Shown here one piece after another: positions 20,742 to 32,145 of a DNA stretch of 64,000 bases (its first letter is position 1; each line of letters opens with the position of its first letter). The stretch spans positions 1-64,000 of the forward strand of contig PYST01000063.1 of assembly GCA_003049485.1 (NCBI GenBank). The letters run 5' to 3'. This DNA is from Ophioceras dolichostomum (Eukaryota > Ascomycota > Sordariomycetes > Magnaporthales > Ophioceraceae). Below the pieces are notes generated by a model. It worked only from the letters and a program-made list of their open reading frames with translations. It searched no databases and was not told where the DNA came from. The position numbers were made by a program, and so were the translations under genes.

Positions 20742-23700
20742 TCAGTCCATCAAACTAGAGATATTCTCCCTCCTGATCGTGCTCCTCTGCTTCTCGTCCC
20801 TCTTCACCCTGTAGAACGTGTCGCAGAAGTCAGAGCACTGCATCGCCCTCAGGAAGGCCTCGTCGTGCGTGATGACGATCAGCTGGAAGTTGGCCTGCGC
20901 CTGCCTCGCCTGGATGATGTTGTGCAGCGAGATGGCCAGAGACCTGATGTTGGCCTCGTCCAGGTTGGTGGTCGGCTCGTCGAGCGCGATGAGGCCGCAG
21001 TTGACGCCGAAGGACTCGGCCAGCGCCAGGCGGATGATGATGGACGCGAGCACTTTTTGGCCGGCGGAGCACCGGCCCCTCATGTCCATCTCGGTGTCCT
21101 GCTTCACCATGCAGAGGCGGTAGTTGTACGTCCTGCGCGTCGTGCTCGCCGTGTTGGACGTCTCGACCTCGGACCGGATCAGGATGGTGTCGATGTCGGT
21201 GCCCTGGTACGTCGACCGCCATAGCTCGCCCGCGATGCGGTTGACCTCCTCCATCTTGAGCGAGTGGTAGCTCATGATGGCCTTCTCTAGCGCGGACGAG
21301 TACGAGGCCATGTCCTCGATGGCCGCCTTGGTGGTCTCGACCTTGATGTGCGCCTCGCGGAACCGCGACTTGGCGTCCTTGTACTCGGTGTTCCACTCGG
21401 CCAGCATGCGCTCGACCTCGCTGTTCTTGGACTGGATCGTGCCCATGATGCCGTGCGACTGTCCAGACAACAAATCGTACTTGCGCTTGAACGCGCCGCA
21501 CTCGGCGTCCAGCCTAGCCCAGTCCTCCTCGGCGTTACGGCGCTGCAGCTCCTGGATCTCGCGGCGGAGCTCCTCCAGGGCGCGCGACGTGCGGTTGAAG
21601 GTCAGGTTGTCCTGGATGTTCTTCTTCTTGCGGTCGCTGTCGGCTATCTCCTGCCTCAGCTTATTGATCTGCGCCGTCAGCGAGGCGATTTCCTTCTCGT
21701 AAGTCTCGACGGACTGCTCGATGCTGTGGATCGCGCGCTCGTTGGCTGCGAGCAGGGCCGGGCCGCCTCTGTGGAGGTAGTCCTGGATGTCGCTGCCGAT
21801 CGACCGCAGCTTGTCGACCGTGTTCGCGATGAAGTCGCGCTGCTCCTCGGCCTTTTCGACTTTCTCGCGGCCACGCGTGACTTCCTCCTCACGGATGGCG
21901 CGGGCCTTGACGATCTGCGGCTCGAGAGCATCGATGTCGGAGGCCGCCTGGTCCTTGGCCTCCTGCAGACGAGCTTTCTCCTCCTTGAACGACACCACTT
22001 GGGCCATGAGGTCCCGCCGGCGCTGGAGTTTCTGGGCGACCTCGTTGAGCGAGATCTTCAGCTCGCGCTTCTCGAGCTCCATCTGCGAAAGAGTCTCCTT
22101 CCTCCGTGTTCGGTCGGCGGTCAGTTTGGCCATCTTGGCCTTCGCCGCCCTTGCCTGCTCGGAACATGCCGCCTGGAGATCGTGGATCTCCTCAGCGCTG
22201 CGCACTGCGCCCATGGAGCTCTGGTGAGAAGAAAGCCTCTCTATCTGGCTCTCCGCCTCGGAGATAGATGACACGGCGTCCGTGATGCTCCGCACAGTCT
22301 TGTACATGGACTCAACGTCCTGCCGCTTCTCGTCGGCACCCCTCAGATCAGTGTCGTGGGACTCCAGCTTGGCGACGACGGCGTCCTTCTGAGACTGCAG
22401 TTCTTCAATCTCCTTCCGGAGCGAGGCTGGCTTGGATTTTGCCCTCTGATACGCCTCGTACGAAGGACGCACAGGGAGCAGCAGTTCGACCTGCGCCTGA
22501 TAGCGCTTCTGGTCCTCCATTACTGCATTCTTGGTCTCCGGGTCAAGATTCTTGGCAATCTTTTGAAGGAGCTTCGACTTATACGCCCCATCACCTCCGC
22601 CGAACTTGCGGTCGCACATCTGGCACTTGTTGAGGGAGTCGACACAGTTTTTCGACTTCGTCCAAAAGGATGCCAGTTCGTCGAAGAGGCTGATGTCCTT
22701 TTCTGCCTCGCTCAAGTCCATCTCGTATCGCTGCAGGGTCTCAGGGTAATCATCCACTAGTGGGGTGGCTTGGGCGTCGGCCTCAGCGTCGTGGGCTATG
22801 GCTTTGGCCATGGCGTCGCAGACGAGCTTTTCGCACCGCTTCAGCTCAGCCGAGACCTTCTTCTCCTCGTCACGAGCGGCCGACAGCTTGAAGTCGATCT
22901 GCTTCATCTCCATCTGGGTGGACTCCACCTTCCTCCTCTTCATCGACTGGTCTGCATCGTGGTCGTCGAGGACCTTCTGGAAGTCGGCTCCAATAGACTC
23001 GGTATTCAAGGGAGCACTGGTCATCCTCGACAACTTGTCGCCCCACGTGTCCGTCAGCGTCTTCAGGTATAATCGACGCTCGCTGACCTCCTTCTTACGG
23101 ACGTCCAGCTGAGCACGATCTGAAGCCATCCGGGTGCACTGGACGAGCTCGCCGGTGAGCCTGTCGCCCTCGAGCTCCAGCCCGCGGAGCCGTTCGGTCT
23201 CTTCGTCGATCTGTGCGTCCAAGTTCGCCTCCACCAGGGCCTCCTGTTCGCTCCGTAGCCTCTGCTCGAGCTGCGCCGAGTTGGACTCGAGCACTGCCTG
23301 GGCCCCTTCGTCTACGTGCAGGCCATCAATGTCCCTCTGGAGCTTGGCCGACTTCCCCGAGATGTCGTTCATGCGCTCCTGGGTTGAGGTGCGGCTGCTG
23401 ACGAGCGCATGTTTGCGCGTCACGAGGTCGGTGATCTGGCGGTCGTGCTTGTCCTTCTCCTTCTCCAGCGCGGAGTTGAGACGCGACACTTCTTGCCTCT
23501 TCTCGTCGAGAATCTTCTTCGTCCGGTTCTCAAACGCGCGGACCTGGGAGTCTGTCAGATCTCCGTCGTAGCCGCGGATCTCATGACGCTGGGCCGCATC
23601 TTTGATCATGTCTACCCGCGCCTCGAGCTGCCGCTCATAATGCTCTTTGTCAGACAAGAGCTTGCCGCGCTCTCCGTGCTTTTCTTGCAGAGACTTCCGG

Positions 23701-24834
23701 GACGCCGCGACTTCCCGCTGGAGTTGAGAATACTCGGATGCTTTCGCGTCGGCATCCTGCTTTGTCTGCTTCACCTTGTCCCCGTACTGGGTGAGCGCAG
23801 CCTCCAGAGCCTCGTCCGGCTCATCCATGCGCTCGATCGTCGCCTGGAGTTCCGAAGCGATCTGCTTACGGCCGTTGTACAGCTCGGTCTTGGTCTTGAG
23901 CTCGTTCACGACGCCCAGGAAGCTGTTGGCCTGCTCGCGCTTCTCCTTCTCCTGCTTGCCGACGGCCTTCATTTGCACCAGGATCTCCTTGTACTGATCG
24001 GTGAGCTTGTCGATCTCGGCCTGGAGGCCGTGCATGATCTTCTCGGACCGCTCGCCCTTCTCCTTGTCGTGCTTGAAGGTCTCCTCGTCCTTCTTGAAGC
24101 TCCGCAGCTGCTCGCCGTGCTTCTTGCGCAGTACTTTGAGGTTCTCAATGGCCTTTGTGTACTTGATGGCCTCGAAAAGCTCGTCGAACTTCTTCTTCAG
24201 CACGGATGGCTCACTCAGGGGCCACAGCGAGTCGTCCTGGTGACAGAAGATGACTGACTCGAGGATGGCGGCCGGTACGCCCATCTTCTCGGGCATCATC
24301 TCGTCGAGGTCTGCGTTCTTCTTGGAGAGCGTGATCTTCTCGCCGCCGTTGTTGACCTGCAAAGTGCCGTCGATGGTCTTCATTGTCGACTTCTTCTTGG
24401 TATTGGTAACCTGAAGACTTCGTGTGACGACGAGCCGTTGTCCGATTGTCGAGTAAAAGGACAGTTTCACCTGGGCCTTGATCTCTTTCTCGCCGCAGAG
24501 CTTCGGGTCGTGGATGAATGCTCCATTTTTGCTGTTGGGCGGCTGCTCGCCTGTGGTGGCATACTTTAGGCATTCGATAATGGTCGTCTTTCCGGAGCCG
24601 TTTTCTCCGACGATCAGCGTAAGAGGAGTATTGAACGACACCGACTCGATGCTGAAGGGGCCGAAGGAGCGGATACTAGAGCAGAATGTTATTAGCGAAA
24701 AACTTTTATCGGATGTTTGGTGGTGATTCCAGTATCACTTACCCCCTGATTCCCAGTTTGTCAATTTTCGCTAGAGCAATACCCAGTGAGCAAATCAGTG
24801 GCTGCAGAGAGCTTTCGAATAGAAAGGAAGGCAT
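20742..24834 (-). CDS. RAD50: DNA repair ATPase Rad50 of the Mre11-Rad50-Nbs1 complex
   Basis: Exon model: 24834-24743 and 24675-20742. The intron 24742-24676 has donor GTAAGT and acceptor TAG and joins KLGIRG to IRSFGP, the classic Rad50 start. All hallmark parts are present: Walker A GENGSGKTT near residue 50, a Q-loop region, long heptad-rich coiled coils, the zinc hook CQMC near residue 714 at the apex, a second coiled-coil arm, the ABC signature CSAGQKVLASIIIRLAL, Walker B with LIALDEPTTNLD, and the H-loop VITHDEAFL. At about 1,341 residues it matches the family size of 1,300-1,320 plus an uncertain N-terminal stretch. With Mre11 it tethers and processes DNA double-strand breaks and activates the Tel1/ATM checkpoint. 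The start is unclear: ATG 24834 is in frame, but adds about 20 residues atypical for the family (see findings). Confidence 0.95.
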
Positions 24835-27247
24835 ATATTGGAAAACCCATACACCTGTGCGTTCGGAAAGTCAGCATGTTTGTCGTTGAATCATAGGGCG
24901 TGGATGCAACTCACATCTTGACGGGAGGGAGAGAAGGAGAACCCCCTCCGAAGGGCCGTCAAGCTTGCCGCTCCGCGACTTCAAGCTCGAGGTCTCAGTT
25001 TGCCGAGAATATAAGCTGATCGAGTCTGGATCTTATGAGAAGCGAGCCCGTGGTGGTCATCCAGCTCGGTGACTGAGAATATCACCGCTCGTTGGTTGGG
25101 TTGTTGAAAAGCATGTGGTTGTCAGAATGGAGATGGGAAACGGACACGCGGTGCAGGTTTAAGCTCACGCGTCGGATCGACCCTTTGGCGACACGTACTC
25201 ACGGGACCCGGGGTGCTACAGTGGGGTGGTGTAAGACCACTTGCTCAGTGATAGGCAACCACGCTCACAAACCCCGCCTTCCACCACCGTACCATCCTGT
25301 CACATAATCGTGTAGCTTGACGCTTGATGCTTGGGCTTCAATTGATATCTCACATTTGATTTGATCGAACCAATCAATTTCGTGTCGGAGGACTTCCAGA
25401 TTGTATCACATCCCGTCCATGACGAATTGTGACGGGTCATGGCGAGAACCTGTGAGCTGGTGGATGCGGCCGCGATACCCAAGCATTGAAGCTTCAAGTT
25501 CCTTGCGTTGCTTGCTTCGTGTTGCTTGCCTGTTTGGTTGTTTGCTTCATGAAAGATTGAAAGAATCCAGCCAGCTCTTCGCTTGTCCCATTGCTCGTCC
25601 AACCCCGGGAAGCTAGAGGCTATTCTTGCAGCACTTCGGGTCTCCCCAAACGCCTAGCACATCAGACTCAGGTTCTCTAGTTTTCAGGTTCTCAGGAGCT
25701 GTGTTCCTTGTCAACTCTAACCCCTCATCAACACCACCAGAACCTTCAGAACCCGACCACACATGCCAACACGGCAGACCGACACCAGCCGGCAGGCAGT
25801 AGGGTCGGGTAGGGTGCCCATAGGTTGCCAGTAGGTTCGACCTTATTATTCGTGGACCGGAGCTTGTCTGAGTGTGACTGGAGCCGGACCACCACCGATT
25901 TCGTCCGGGCCGTATGCAAGTCGAGCACACACTCTTGTCAATTCTTTCCCCCGTCTGGCGTGCCAGCTAAGCAAGCAACGTAGTAGCCCCGGCTTCCCTT
26001 GCTTGCTTCCGTGCCATGTGGAGGTCTGTATGGATAGTACATACCTGCCTATTATGAACCTGAAGAAAGATGGATGGACGGGAACACCTGGATTGGTCCA
26101 CGGAGGATTCAATCGCTCCTCGATGTTGAATTAATCCGCATTTTCGCAGGATTCCCATCATTACATCCCCCCTATCAGTCGGCGGGTCGCTTTCAAATGC
26201 CCTCAATTCCCTTGACTCCCATTCCCGCCACTTCGGTTTGCAACCCACCTTCTATGCGGGACGACAATCAGGAAGAGCCAAGCTCTTTTTCAAGGAGTGT
26301 CCCCTGTCCATCCTCTAATCCTCCCCATCCTGTTTTGTTTGCCATCAGCGGCGGGCCAGCAGCAAAACAGTCCAGAAGCTCGTCGACCTTCGGGGGACAC
26401 AAAACGTCCTCACACAGACTCCGCTTGGTCCCCTCAACCTTACCCTTTAGATTCACGCTGTGTGACGCTAATCTGCCTTGCCTGCCTCTACCTACCTCTG
26501 CCTTCAGTCTCTGCTTCTACAACTCCTCTCAGATGCGCAGGACATACGCAGGGTATCTTTGAACCCGGCTGGACGAGAAAAGGAGCACGAGGACGGAGCA
26601 GCAAGCCCTACTAGGTATGTGCCGTTGCTGTTTGGGCTTTGTTTCCGACGCTTCTGGTCCTGAATGTCCTGAACATCCGTCCGGTCTGGTCTGGTCAATG
26701 TCCCGCCGAGCATCCCCCTCCTTCATGTTTTCTTTCCTTCCTTCAAGCTCCTCTGTCTCTCTCGGCTCGGCCCTCCGATCCCGACAGTGTGCCTCGGCCT
26801 CCTCGTCAATACCACTACCATTTGGTGTCTAAAAGATAGCCACTCACCCTACCTTTTGGCAGCCCTGACGCGGGCGAATCGCGATTCGCGGGCCCCAATT
26901 TCTAGATTGCGGCTCTCCTTTTTTTTCTTTGCTTCTCTCCGTTGTGGTGCTCTGTTTGCGATCATCTACGATATCCCTGCCAGATACGATCTTGCTATCT
27001 CCGCTCATCCCCCGCCGTCCCCGGTTCGTTGCCCGTTTGTCGCTGCCACAGTGCCTGCTGCCCGGTGCTTGGCCGCCTGCCGCTCGGCTTCAGGTTGTCT
27101 TGCTGCACGGCCGCTAGTGAGCCTCAGCCAGCTGTGCCAGCTGTGCCTCGCCTAGACACAGGGTCGCCCTCCCGCCCGCATCGATCGCCGCTTGCCCCGA
27201 ACAAGGAAGACCGCTTCGCTGCGTGCGGACTGCGGACTGCGACAGCC
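24835..27247. other. 2.4-kb shared upstream region of RAD50 (-) and wc-2 (+)
   Basis: The two genes are divergent, so promoters and 5' leaders of both must lie here. No protein or RNA gene was recognised. Pyrimidine-rich DNA (26710-26830, 26900-26950) precedes wc-2, as is common at fungal transcription starts. Four copies of GATCGA on either strand are listed separately. Confidence 0.6.
25018..25368 (+). promoter_or_regulatory. Cluster of three GATCGA sites (candidate white-collar-complex sites)
   Basis: GATCGA occurs at 25018-25023, 25175-25180 and 25363-25368, with a reverse copy TCGATC at 27181-27186, 62 bp before the wc-2 start codon. GATC/GATCGA-type motifs have been reported as white-collar-complex binding sequences in Neurospora. 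Four in 2.4 kb is only moderately more than chance would give (about one), so this is a candidate regulatory region, not an established one. Confidence 0.3.
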
Positions 27248-29248
27248 ATGTCTCACCGCCCGCCCCAGCATCCCGCCAATATGGACATGTTTGGCTTCGG
27301 CGCGCCTGTAGGCACTGCGATTGACCCGATGCAGATGCAGACGGGCCAGCACTCAAGCCAACCGCCAGGCTCACAGGTAGCGAACAACCGCCGCTCCCGG
27401 TGCCAATGCCAATGCCTCACCCCGTCTTTTATCAGCCTAAAAGATTCTTCTCGACCGAGTTGTGTCTCCGTGTACCTGTACTTACACATGTATTCATCAC
27501 AATGCCCCAGGGAGCCGAGGATGCCGTCATGTCCTTCCTGGACAGCTCGTTTCTCAGCCAGTTCGATCCCAGCGGGCTGTCGATGCTCGATAGCGGCAGC
27601 GTCAGTGGGGGGATGTCGATCGCTCAGCCGCCGCCACATACGCATCTCGACAGCTTCCAGCGCCCGCTGGCCCCAGCCCCAACCGCACCCCCTCCAGCTC
27701 CTCCTCCTGCCGTCCCCGCCGCGATCGCGGGGATTTTTCCTGGGGAAGCTGGAGCTGGAGCTGTCACCCCGCACTCGACCAGCATATCAGCGCCGCCAGC
27801 GACCGTCACGATCGACCTCGATGGCCAAAACAAGCTACAGCAGGGCGTCAGCAGCAATAACCCCGGGACCGGCAATGGCAACAACACCAGTAGCTCCCTT
27901 GGCGGTCCTCAGCCGCTGATGTCGGCCACCCCGGTCATCCCCGGCAGCACGGTCACGGAATATACCAAAAAGCGCGACTGGGCGGCCAAGACGGTCGGGG
28001 AGCTGGCGGACCTGCAGCAGATCCTGGACACGCACGGCCGCATAAAATACGTTTCGCCCAGCGTGACGACGCTCACGGGCTACAAGCGCGAGGAGCTGTT
28101 GGACCTGTTCCTGCGCGACCTGATCCACCCGGATGACGTCGGCGTGTTCGTGGCAGAGCTGAACGAGGCCATTGCCACGGGCGCCACCATGCGCGTGTTC
28201 TTCCGGCTGCGCAAGAAGGATGGCACGTACGGCATCTTCGAGTCGGTCGGCCACGGCCACATTGCCGCGGCCAAGTTCGCACCCAACCCGAACAACCAGT
28301 CGCAGTTCTGCCAGGCCGTCTTCCTCATGTCGCGCCCTTACCCGACGCAGAGCACAGGCCTCCTGGACTCCTTCCTGGAGCACAAGATCGAGAACGAGCG
28401 CCTGCGCCGCCGCATCGCCGAGCTGCGCAGGGAGGAGGACGAAGAGGAGGAGACCCAGCGCCAGTGGCAGGCCAGCCACGCCAGCCACGAGGGTCCGCGC
28501 TCGGAGATTACGGCGTCGGAGGACGCGCACATGACCGGCGGGGGCGCCGGCGTTGCCCAGGACGGCAGCAACGGTAACAGCAACAACCCAACAGACCGGA
28601 GGCCGGGCGGCGGTGGCGGCGGGGTCAACGCCGCGCTGACGCGCGAGAACCTCGAGGGCTCCATCGCCGGCAGCGCCCAGGACTCCATCTCGGACAAGAT
28701 GGCGCGGTACTCGGGGATGGCGTCCCACGCCGAGACCATCGAGATGCTGACGGGTTTGAGGTACCAGGAGGGCGAGCGGAGCCGCTTGTTCTCGCATGCC
28801 GGAGGGTCGAGCCCCCTACTCGTCAGGGGCGACGTCGGCATCGCCATCTCGGTCGACCGCGACCGGGAGTCCAGGGGCAGCAGCGACAAGAAGAAGAAGC
28901 AGAAGAGGGCTGATGAATACGTTTGCACCGATTGTGGTAAGTCCTTATTTGTTCTACGCAATGTGTCAAAGGGAGGGGGAGATTTCCTTTGGCAAGGGAT
29001 GGCATCCTCAAAGCTCACGCATGCACGCAACCCAAACAGGCACTCTCGACTCACCCGAATGGCGCAAAGGCCCAAGCGGGCCCAAGACGCTGTGCAACGC
29101 CTGCGGACTCCGATGGGCGAAGCGGGAGAAGAAGCGGAACGCGAAGGCCGCCAAGCCCTCCAGTACCGCCGGTGGAGGCGGAGCTGGAGGTGGTGGAGGA
29201 GGCCTTGGGCCTGGTGCCGGCTCGGTACCCGTCGCGGACCCCTTTTAG
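27248..29248 (+). CDS. wc-2: White collar 2 blue-light/clock transcription factor subunit (PAS + GATA finger)
   Basis: Exon model: 27248-27376, 27511-28936, 29040-29248, giving 587 residues. Intron 1 is GTAGCG...CAG and intron 2 is GTAAGT...CAG. The second intron splits the zinc finger between VCTDC-G and TLDSPEWRKG. The order of parts is that of Neurospora WC-2: Pro/Gln-rich N-terminus, one PAS domain at about residues 195-310 (QILDTHGRIKYVSPSVTTLTG), a charged coiled-coil (EHKIENERLRRRIAELRREE), a disordered region, a basic stretch KKKKQKR, and one GATA finger C-X2-C-X18-C-X2-C at about 515-540 ending CNACGLRWAKREKKR. Lack of a flavin-binding LOV cysteine loop distinguishes it from WC-1, its partner in the white-collar complex, which activates light-induced genes and the frq clock gene. 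A Gly-rich tail ends at TAG 29246-29248. Confidence 0.95.
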
Positions 29249-30671
29249 AGGTCTCCGGGCGGGCCGCAACCCGGGGCCGGCGGGTCAACAAACCCGACCC
29301 AACCCGAACCGACTTCAAACGAAACACACGCCCCACCGTCTCGACGGGTATATCGAAGACGACTATCGACCTCCTGCAGAGAGAGACAGAGACGGCACGA
29401 AAGAACTTGTACTGCGTAATCTCCAGCCACCCAGGGGCCGACTACCGGGCCTTGGAACTGACTGATATGATCCATATGATCGGTATGATGCTTAATGCCT
29501 CCCATATGTTGTCCTTACTTCACTTCCCTGGCATTTCTCCTTCTACGTAGGTACCTTTCATTTGTCATTTCTGTTTGGCGCTCGTCTTATAAGAGGCTGC
29601 ATTCCAATCTTCCCGGCCTAGGATTCGTGTTTTCTGGAAAGTTTTATTACAATACCCCAGCTGGTGGCGAAGGAATATCCCGTCGGAGCATCATGGCTGG
29701 TGGATTCTGTTGTTTTTGGAGGGGAGTGGCTTTTTGTGTTTTTAGGGTACCTAGGTTGGGAAGGCAATATTGTATGAATTACAACGTTCTGCGAGAAGAG
29801 GAGAAATCGGTCCCATTCCTGGGTTGTCCTATCCACCTAATACAGAATATCAAATTCTGTGCATGTCTGTCAGGGATCCTCAACTAATAACCGAATGAGA
29901 ACACCTCTCAAGGCGGACCAACAAACCACTCGCTCACTAGCGGCCAGGCCCCTCAAGTGCTCCATGTCACGACGGCTTACACCCACACCTGCCATGCCAG
30001 CAAAACTCGTGCGCTCCACAACCAACCCGCACGAAGTGTTGCGGTTCTTCGCAATTGGCCAGATTGTGAAGCAGGAGCAAGCAAACTCGGCCCATTCATT
30101 TCATGCCGCCCACCGCAGGCGGGTTGGGAGCGAGTTTCAGCAATGCCCCCCCAAGCCCCTCCCGTTGCTTTTCCCAGATCCCCCCGCACACGTCATTGCC
30201 GCTCAACGCAACCCCTCAGCTCCTGGCAGGCAGAGCTGAAGATTGGAAGCTCCAGTTTGTTCGTCAGCTAACGCCGGCTGGCAGGAACACACACACGCAT
30301 TTGGGACGCAGAAGACCAGGCCACCCTCCCCCTTTTACTCGCATCAGTCCATCTTCGTCTATTGAAACCCGAGCTATCTTACCTTAGTTTCTCCTCCCTC
30401 TTATTGCCCACTAAGTCCCACGCCGTCAACCTAGCCCACCTACACATCACCAGCGCTAGCTGTTAGCTTGCAGACATTAATCAACATCACTATTCCTAAT
30501 AACGTTCAGCTTCAGTCAACGACGACCATACAAAGAGTCTACTCAGTCGCGCGATCTATTTAATTTCTAACCCGGATTTTCCGTCGATTGCGCCAACTTC
30601 AACCAGAGAGAACACACGGCATACGCCCTTAGGTACCTACCAAGACAGTTGAGAAACACACCACAGAAACC
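29249..30671. other. Spacer between wc-2 and the enoyl-CoA hydratase-like gene
   Basis: This 1.4-kb stretch holds the wc-2 3' region and the next gene's upstream region. TTAGGTACCTACC occurs at about 30630, 40 bp upstream of the next start codon. I see no gene. Confidence 0.6.
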
Positions 30672-31616
30672 ATGGCGCCCTCACACCCAGACTCCTACGC
30701 GACGCTCTCCCTCCCGGACATCCTCCTCTCGCATCACCCCGCCTCCTCGCCAACCGCCACCCCCATAATCATCGTGACCCTCAACCGGCCCCGCGCCAAA
30801 AACGCCTTCACGCGCGCCATGGCCGACAGCCTCGAGACGGCCTTCTCCCTCCTGTCCTCCGACCCGCGCGTCCGCGCCGTCGTCCTCACCGGCTCCGTCG
30901 AAAGCCCCAACGACTCCCCGAAATCCATGATGTTCTGCGCGGGCATGGACCTCTCCCTCGGCCCCTCCGGAGGCGGCACCATGTCGGCCACGCGCGACGC
31001 GCACCGCGACGAGGGGGGGCGCGCCACACTCGCCATCTACAACTGCAACAAGCCCGTCGTCGCGGCAATCAACGGCTCCGCCGTGGGAGTGGGCATCACC
31101 ATGACGCTGGGGGCCGACATACGCGTGTGCTCGTCCGCGGCCAAGATCGGATTCGTCTTCTCGCAGAGGGGCATCTGTCTCGAGGCGTGCTCCTCGTTCT
31201 TCCTGCCGCGCCTGCTCGGCGCCTCGAAGGCCATGCACCTCGCCACGACGGGCGATGTCGTCTCCGCGTCCGACCCGCTGGTCAGGGATCTGTTCAGTGT
31301 GCTCTGTGATGGGTCGGACAGGGTCTTGCCGGAGGCCTTGGGGATCGCGGAGAAGATCGCGGGCCGCACGAGCTCGGTGAGCACGAGGGTGAACAAGGAC
31401 CTGATCTTCAGGGCCCCGGCGTCGCCCGAGGAGGCGCACCTAGTGGAGAGCAAGCTGCTGTGGGAGCTGTTCAGGGGCAGGGACGTCGGGGAGGGGATCA
31501 GGAGCTTTACGGAGAAGAGGGCCCCTAGGTTTAAGGGTACCGTGGAGAGGGATGCGCCGAAGGCGTGGCCTTGGTGGGATACGGGGGTTTTGGAGAGGGC
31601 TAAGGCGAAGTTGTGA
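30672..31616 (+). CDS. Enoyl-CoA hydratase/isomerase family protein, probably peroxisomal
   Basis: This is an intronless frame of 314 residues; the start lies in a good context (AAACCATGGCG). The crotonase fold is evident from LNRPRAKNAFTRAMADSLE, the oxyanion-hole segment MFCAGMDLS, KPVVAAINGSAVGVGITMTL, and RGICLEACSSFFLPRLLG. Glu171 in the last motif is at the usual position of the catalytic acid in the isomerase/hydratase subgroup. The protein ends in AKL, a type 1 peroxisomal targeting signal, and has no mitochondrial presequence. Fungal members of this group act in peroxisomal beta-oxidation or on related acyl-CoA substrates. The exact reaction (hydratase or delta3-delta2 isomerase) cannot be fixed from sequence alone. 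Confidence 0.88.
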   Translation: MAPSHPDSYATLSLPDILLSHHPASSPTATPIIIVTLNRPRAKNAFTRAMADSLETAFSLLSSDPRVRAVVLTGSVESPNDSPKSMMFCAGMDLSLGPSGGGTMSATRDAHRDEGGRATLAIYNCNKPVVAAINGSAVGVGITMTLGADIRVCSSAAKIGFVFSQRGICLEACSSFFLPRLLGASKAMHLATTGDVVSASDPLVRDLFSVLCDGSDRVLPEALGIAEKIAGRTSSVSTRVNKDLIFRAPASPEEAHLVESKLLWELFRGRDVGEGIRSFTEKRAPRFKGTVERDAPKAWPWWDTGVLERAKAKL

Positions 31617-32145
31617 AGAGATGGATCTGATGAATGTAAATGCCTTGTAGGTACATGTATCATTGGGGTCACCAACTTACCCTGGAGTTTGGAGTTGAGA
31701 ACCTGGACTGATTGAATCATGATTTTCGGACTTGCCCCTTCTTAAAGCATCTTTACCCCTAACTCTCTTTGTCTGCGGAACCGTCCATAGCAACGGACAG
31801 GGGCATCTTGCAATCACGTCGACATGGAAATAAACTGTCACCATCAGCTGCTTTAAAGGTCCATAAATTTGATGAGAACGGCGATTGAAGCCCTGATGCC
31901 GTGGAGCGCTCCCCCGCTGAACGGTGGACCCACAGCGGGAATCCCCCCACGGTTCCAGGCTGTCGGGTCCGCTCCACTGCCTCAGCGGTCATACTATTTT
32001 CCCACCGGAATTTTTTTTCTCTTTTTTTTTTTTTCTTGCGGGGTCAATTCACTCTTGTAAAATTCTCGACACCCACGACCGAGCTGTTGCGACAGCAATC
32101 TCAAGCTGGCAGGATCGTTCTCAAAGCACTGAGACGACCCTAACG
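31617..32145. other. Spacer upstream of ROK1
   Basis: A 529-bp gap between two plus-strand genes. It contains a T-run at 32008-32034 preceding ROK1. The ROK1 frame is open through part of it (from 31924) but no in-frame ATG with family-like sequence precedes 32146. Confidence 0.6.

Noticed and set aside
21348..22271. Long frames opposite RAD50
   Set aside because: Antisense shadows of coiled-coil coding sequence; the RAD50 frame explains the region.
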